Positions 59,387 to 64,000 of a stretch of 64,000 bases of DNA are shown here, piece after piece. The translations under genes and the position numbers were made by a program. Numbering within the stretch: position 1 is the first letter of the stretch; each line of letters opens with the position of its first letter. This DNA comes from Prillingera fragicola (lineage: Eukaryota > Basidiomycota > Tremellomycetes > Trichosporonales > Trichosporonaceae). The notes beneath the pieces were generated by a model. It was given only the letters and a program-made list of their open reading frames with translations. It did not search any database and was not told the origin of the DNA. The stretch lies in assembly GCA_002335605.1 (NCBI GenBank), contig BEDY01000004.1, forward strand, positions 868,001 to 932,000, in the 5' to 3' direction.

Positions 59387-60390
59387 ATGCCCATACCCTT
59401 GGAGATCTGCATCGACTCGCTCACAAGCGGGCTAGTGTACGTGCTGTATCTCGACCGATTGCCCTGGCTCGTATTGAGCTTTCGGATCATACTTCCACGC
59501 GCCCGTGAATTTGCTGACGCGATACAGAGCCCTCCCGTATCTTCGTCCTGGTGACAGGTTTGAGGTCTGCGCGTCACTCTTATCTGGTGGAGGTCTCACG
59601 CCGAGTATGGGGCTGGTGCTCGCGCTCAAGCGGCACTGCCCCGACATTGGCCTGATGGTGAGTCTCGCCAAACCGTGAGGGAGAGCTAAACATACGCAGA
59701 CCATGATCCGCCCCCGTCCTGGCTCTTTCATCTACACTCCTACCGAGGTCGAGGTTATGTTGGCAGATATTTCGGCTGCCAAGGATGTTGGCGCTACTGG
59801 TGTTGTGTTTGGCTGCTTAACAGAGGACGGCGAGGTCGACGTGCCAACGGCCACACGGTGGGTTCGGTGGTGTTGGGCTGAGCTGATCCACGGGTAGACT
59901 GGCTGCAGCTGCTGCGCCGCTCGAGGTCACGTTTCACCGCGCATTTGACGTCACTCCAGAGTGGAGGCGAGGTAGGTTGTGCGAGACCTAGCCTGTACTG
60001 ATAGAATAGCGTGCGACGATATCGCATCGGTGCCAGGTATTACACGCATTCTCACCTCGTAAGTTGGCTGTGCCCCTAAACACACTGACAGGCAGTGGAC
60101 ACGCCTTTTCTGCTCTCGATGGGGCGGCAGAGCTGGACGCGCTCTCACGGTACGCACCGCGACACCTCACCATTCTGCCCGCTTCAGGCATCAACGCGAC
60201 CACATTAGCAGCGCTGCGATCACGCGCGCCGTTGCTGGAAGAGGCTCACCTCAGCGCCAGTGGCGCAGTCGAGCCGACTGCGTCTCCGGCCGTCGCTCGC
60301 GGTGAGGTTCTCGGCTTCGGGAGGGAAGAGTGGAGGTTGGATGAGGACAAACTGCATGCTGTACGCGAGCTCATTGAGAAGGATCGATGA
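59387..60390 (+). CDS. CutC family copper homeostasis protein
   Basis: Exons 59387-59436, 59528-59657, 59700-59857, 59898-59971, 60010-60058, 60096-60390. Total 251 aa, the usual length. Family segments in order: LEICIDSLTSG, DRFEVCASLLSGGLTPS, TMIRPRPGSFIYT, GATGVVFGCLTEDGEVD, VTFHRAFDV and ILTSGHAFSALDGA, followed by the C-terminal HLTILPASGIN. These mark a TIM-barrel CutC protein. Family knowledge: bacterial CutC was linked to copper tolerance and human CUTC binds Cu(I), though the precise function remains unclear. Probably cytosolic or nuclear. The acceptor at 60095 (GGCAG) was selected over 60091 because it restores the SGHAF segment. Confidence 0.92.
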
Positions 60391-60525
60391 GCGCAACGGC
60401 TTTATTCGTGCATCTGGGCATGATACTGCGCTGGCGAGGCTGTGACGTGCACGGCGATCCGGATATGACATACACGAGAAACGAGGATACTATGACAAAT
60501 GCATATTGATTACACGTTACAATGA

Positions 60526-61552
60526 CTAGAACGTCGAGAAGGTTGGCTTCTTGGGGAGACCTGCGAGGCCGCGCTGAAAGGAAAGTTGGCGGGCAGTTGT
60601 CTGGTCGTCCTGCCGTTTTGGTGCAGCTGTAGCTGCCGGACGGGAGGGAAGGGTGCTTGATGCTGATGCTACAGGCTGGTCGGCAGGAAGTGCAGGAGAC
60701 GCGGCGCCGGAGACGATCGCAGAAGCCGGCTCAGACGTGGGTAATGAAGGAGCAGTCGAAGGGGCATCCGACACCGGTGCTGATGCTTGCGGCGCTTGTT
60801 CAGACTCTGCTGGAGTGTCGTCCCGTTTGGAATGTGACGGGCCAGCCTTAAACTCGGCCATGAACTCGGCCTCAAGAGCGTTTGCCTCTCCAATTGCAGG
60901 GTCCTCTGGCGTTGGGGAGCGTCCAGGACGTTGTGCGAGCTCGGCGAGTTTGGCTTCCATGGCAGCAATTTGGGCAGCAGCACTGGGTAAGTCAGTATGC
61001 AATCTAACCGCCTCCCCGAGTTCGATGCACGAAGCTGCGCGGCTGTGCGCAGAACATCGTGCTGGAAAGGGAAGGATGACTCTTACCTCTGAGGTCGCCG
61101 TTGCGATTTCAGGAGAGACAGCGTTGTCGGCTTTCCTGCTTCGCCAACGCGCCGCGACTTTGGAAACATGCTCTCCTCTTGAGGGGCCTACCGGTCAGCT
61201 TAACCGCGACTTTCGAAGAACAACTTACAGCATTCGCGTACGTGACAACGAGCTTTCGCCCCCGGAGAACGCGGTCATGTAGCTTGACTAGGGCTTTCAG
61301 AGCGTCCTGACGTCAGCACCTACGCTCTCATATCTTACTCTGGAGTGCACTCACGTCCTTGCTGGCGTACTCGACAAACGCATATCCCCTAGGCTTGCCC
61401 TTCTGCGGACCAGTCTTGTGGTACATGATGTCAAGCTTGGTGATTTTGCCGTGCTTTGAAAACACCTGCACAAGGGTGTACTCGTCGACAGTAGGCGCAA
61501 GGTTTCCAACAAAGAGACGGTCTGGCTTGCCAGCCGAGCTTGATGCTGCCAT
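60526..61552 (-). CDS. RNA-binding protein, RBM18-like
   Basis: Exons 61552-61355, 61306-61229, 61187-61087, 60982-60526; introns of 48, 41 and 104 nt. Total 277 aa. One RRM at about residues 12-92: RNP2 RLFVGNL, RNP1 GKPRGYAFVEY, closing with GRKLVVTYANA. The wide loop between (LDIMYHKTGPQKGKP) resembles that of RBM18. The C-terminal half has SAAAQIAAMEAKLAELAQ, comparable with the RBM18 tail helix, then a disordered Ala/Pro/Ser region, ending KKPTFSTF. Family knowledge: RBM18 is poorly characterised and presumed nuclear. The ortholog call is moderate; the RRM is certain. Divergent from the right-edge gene across 251 bp. Confidence 0.85.
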
Positions 61553-61803
61553 GTTGACCTTGTGCACGGGGGAAGAGGAGGGTTGACAAGTGGATGATGT
61601 TGCTCGTCGTTTGCCACCAAAACAGCCAATAAGACCGATTTGCTTCCGTCGCCGCTTGTCTTTGGGTGGTGGTGCCTGGATGATGCCCGTTGTTGAGCGG
61701 AGCGTCAACGTCGGTCCCCGTCCTGGCTCTTGTTTCCTTCTCATCCCCCAACCACTTCTTGATCACTTGTACAAGCAAGAGCAGCATCGCTGCATTTCTC
61801 ATT

Positions 61804-64000
61804 ATGGACTGGTAGGTGTGACATCGAAACTCTCTCATTAACGTCAGTCTCGATGACGACCTCCATCTCGAGATCCTCCGTTCCCTCGCTGGAAACCTGG
61901 CCAACGCGGCTGGGGATGGTGATTTGCAGCCCATTGACGTTCTCGTCTCTGGGCTACCACCAGACACACCGGACGCTGATGATGATGAATGGGTGAGTTG
62001 GAGGTATCGAGAACTCGGCTAACGATGCAGGACGAGTATGAGATTAACCACGCTATCTCTTATGCGCACTATGTGACCTCGCTTTCGCAGTCGTCGTCGT
62101 ATCTCACCACGGCACTTCCCAAGTTACGCCAGCTCATCACGGGGCTCATTGCACAAGGTACTCCGGGAGCATCATCGCACGCCGAGTCCTCAAGCTCGGC
62201 TTACAGCGGTGCCCCTGGGACCTCGACGTCCCATGCCCTCCTCCTGGAGGCCCTCCTGAAAGCCGTCCTCTGGGCCGGCTGGGTCCACCCGGAAGTCGGT
62301 GCTGAGGCTGGTGATCTCGTCGGCGAGCTTCTGGAGCGCGTTGAAGGTCTCATGACGCGTGCTCCTACTTTTGCTGGTGTCATGCTTGCCGCCATTCACG
62401 CTGTCATGTCGCACGTGCCATTGCCCGTCCTGCCTCCCGCGGCGGTCGCGCGGATCATCGCCGCAGCGACAGCTATCGGCTCTCCCGGAAACCTTCTCAA
62501 GGCCGTTCGCGACGTGCAGAGTGGATCAGCATCGCCAGGCCTCGCCCGCCCTGTCTATAACACTGCACCGCACCCAACCTCGCCCGGCGCCGCCGCCCTC
62601 CTCATTACCGAGATTGCCAACATTGTGCTAGCCCGTGCACTCACTCCCGACCCCGAAGTCAAGCAGTCTGCGTTTTCGCGCGATGGTAACGCTCTGGGCC
62701 TCGACGCCGCGCCGAGCCCCGTGTGGCGCACACAGACGGATGCGTTGCTGCTAGAGCCAGCAGTTCAGGCTGGCATCGAGGACGTTGCCGCAGGTTCATC
62801 GGCTCTTGACAATGCCGGCAAAATGGCGCTGTCATGGTGGATTGAGCTCAACGAAATGGATTATGGGTCAGGTTTCAGTGCAGGCAGCGGCGCATCGCGC
62901 AACTTCATGTTCCACTCGAACAATCCCGACGAGGAAGTGTATCTCACTGTCGCCGTACTGCACATGCTCAATCTCATTGCCTTACATCAGCAAGATGCCG
63001 AGGGCGCACAACTTGTGCGCCTGAAGCACCTTCTGTCTGAGAACTCGACCGTGTCTGATTCGCGTGTGCTCCAGGCAGCGTTCGTGTGCTTAGCCATTGT
63101 GGTACGAAAGTGAGTTTGATCCAAAAGACATTTGCTGATGGCAGCCATCCCGGACTTGGCACTTCGCTCACTCACCATCTCCGCCGCCTGCTCATGTCGC
63201 CGCTGCCGGCTCTCGACAGCGAGATTTCGAGTACGGGGACGCAACTGTCGCCCACCATCTGCGCGGCATCAACTTGCCTCGCCATGTGCATTGAGATGTC
63301 CTCCAACGACGATCTGATCTCGTCGACCCTGTATTCGCTTCTGGGTGTTCTCAGTCACGGCACGACAATCGCGCCTGGGGCAATGTCCGTTAGGTCGTCT
63401 CCGCTGGCCCAAGACTACAATGCCAGGTCGTTCGTGTCTGGCAAGCGCAACGACGAGCAGCGCCAACTCATAAGCACCACTGCAGTGGAGATCGTGTCGC
63501 GCCTGGCCATTGACACTGGCCGCGATGACATTATCCATCTGGCAGTGTCCATGCTTTTGCAGCGTCTGCGTGGCGTCGACATCGCTACAGAATCGGCGAT
63601 CGTGACCAACCTCGTTCCACTTGCACTTGTGGCGTCCAACGCCGACCTCGTCGAAGTATACCGCGCCTTCTCCGGGATCTCGCGGTCCTCGCACCCCGAG
63701 GATCCACGGACGTCTTCGAATGCCGTTCTGGCAGCGCAGACCACCCTCGCCAAGGGTCTCGGCAACCGCCTCGATGCTGCGGATGGTTACCTCGCCGAGC
63801 TCTTGTCATTGTTCGCCGACAAGGGCACTCAGACACAATATGTCTCAATGGGTGGCCATGGAGACAAGCATGGCGAGAAGCTCTCTGGCATGCGGGCGAA
63901 CAACGAGAAGCGTGCATCGGACATGAAGGCTGGTCTCGCTGCGCTTCTGCTGCCAATCTCGGAACTGCTCTCTCACTCGGCCTACCACCCGGACGAGAAC
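61804..64000 (+). CDS. Large helical protein, possibly N-terminal part of Stt4-type phosphatidylinositol 4-kinase (partial)
   Basis: Exons 61804-61811 (8 nt, MD plus two bases), 61848-61992, 62031-63109, 63145 to beyond the right edge; introns of 35-38 nt. 695 residues are present, open to the last base. The protein is Leu/Ala/Ser-rich with alternating helices of HEAT/ARM flavour: CLDDDLHLEILRSLAGNL at the N-terminus, a variable Ser/Ala loop, then DDLISSTLYSLLGVLSHGT, LLSLFADKGTQTQ and AALLLPISELLSHSAYHP. These last segments remind me of the N-terminal solenoid of fungal Stt4, but no kinase domain lies in the window, so the name is tentative. An Efr3-like scaffold is an alternative. A gene is certain; its identity is not. 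Confidence 0.6.

Noticed and set aside
1..64000. Transposons, CRISPR arrays, rRNA genes, secondary-metabolite backbone genes
   Set aside because: None seen. No transposase, reverse transcriptase, long terminal repeats, regular spaced repeats, PKS, NRPS or terpene synthase were found.

Overview
This is nuclear DNA of a filamentous or yeast-like basidiomycete. Almost every gene is broken by very short introns, commonly 34-45 nt, with GTGAGT/GTAAGT donors, CTGAC/CTAAC branch sites and AG acceptors. Coding DNA is GC-rich and genes are packed on both strands with little space between them. The gene content is core fungal: UPF1, THG1, EGD2, COX15, AFG2, ATP12, NAA10, TRM44, prefoldin 1. Fungal-type Zn2Cys6 regulators are also present. 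I infer a tremellomycete, probably of the Trichosporonales, from intron style and protein flavour; this is not proven. No prokaryotic features, insertion sequences, CRISPR arrays or convincing tRNA/rRNA genes were seen. Gene models below were spliced by eye. Each complete model keeps an open frame from ATG to stop, and its exon sum divides by three; exceptions are stated.

Layout: 1-787, a partial acylation-signal, Lys/Ala-rich protein (-). 1590-8432, a possible catabolic module: a Zn2Cys6 regulator (-), a Baeyer-Villiger monooxygenase (-) and, divergent from it across an 836-bp shared promoter, a serine beta-lactamase/family VIII esterase-like hydrolase (+). 8586-10083, a Pro/Gln-rich PY-motif protein (-). 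10996-19600, housekeeping genes: NAC-alpha, prefoldin 1, ATP12, mitoribosomal bL31m, THG1 and an OAC1-like carrier. 19937-25826, the divergent UPF1/TRM44 pair. 26989-29151, a Ser/Thr-rich single-pass membrane protein. 29152-32434, an unusually long convergent gap that may hold one unrecognised gene. 32435-34531, a SNRNP27-like tri-snRNP protein and a small zinc-cluster protein. 35445-39432, divergent nitrilase and ABHD12-like hydrolase. 39569-43777, a DEK_C/SWIB chromatin protein, COX15 and NAA10. 43847-49438, AFG2 divergent from a CHFR-type RING/PBZ ubiquitin ligase. 50218-53682, a second large Zn2Cys6 regulator. 54385-57041, a DENND6-like Rab exchange factor. 57333-60390, a soluble twin-ABC ATPase and a CutC protein. 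60526-61552, an RBM18-like RNA-binding protein. 61804 to the right edge, a large helical protein, possibly the N-terminus of an Stt4-type lipid kinase.

The best candidate for a locally organised system is the regulator/BVMO/esterase group. A BVMO turns a ketone into an ester, the hydrolase could cleave that ester, and a zinc-cluster regulator sits next to them. The shared promoter carries a perfect CGGCGG-N5-CCGCCG inverted repeat, the kind of site zinc-cluster dimers bind. Other points of note are a single-active-site arrangement in the twin-ABC protein, a PBZ finger in a fungal CHFR-like ligase, a Zn2Cys6-spaced cluster in a small coiled-coil protein, a GC-AG intron, a 9-nt microexon and a 1-kb outlier intron with a signal-peptide-like ORF inside it.
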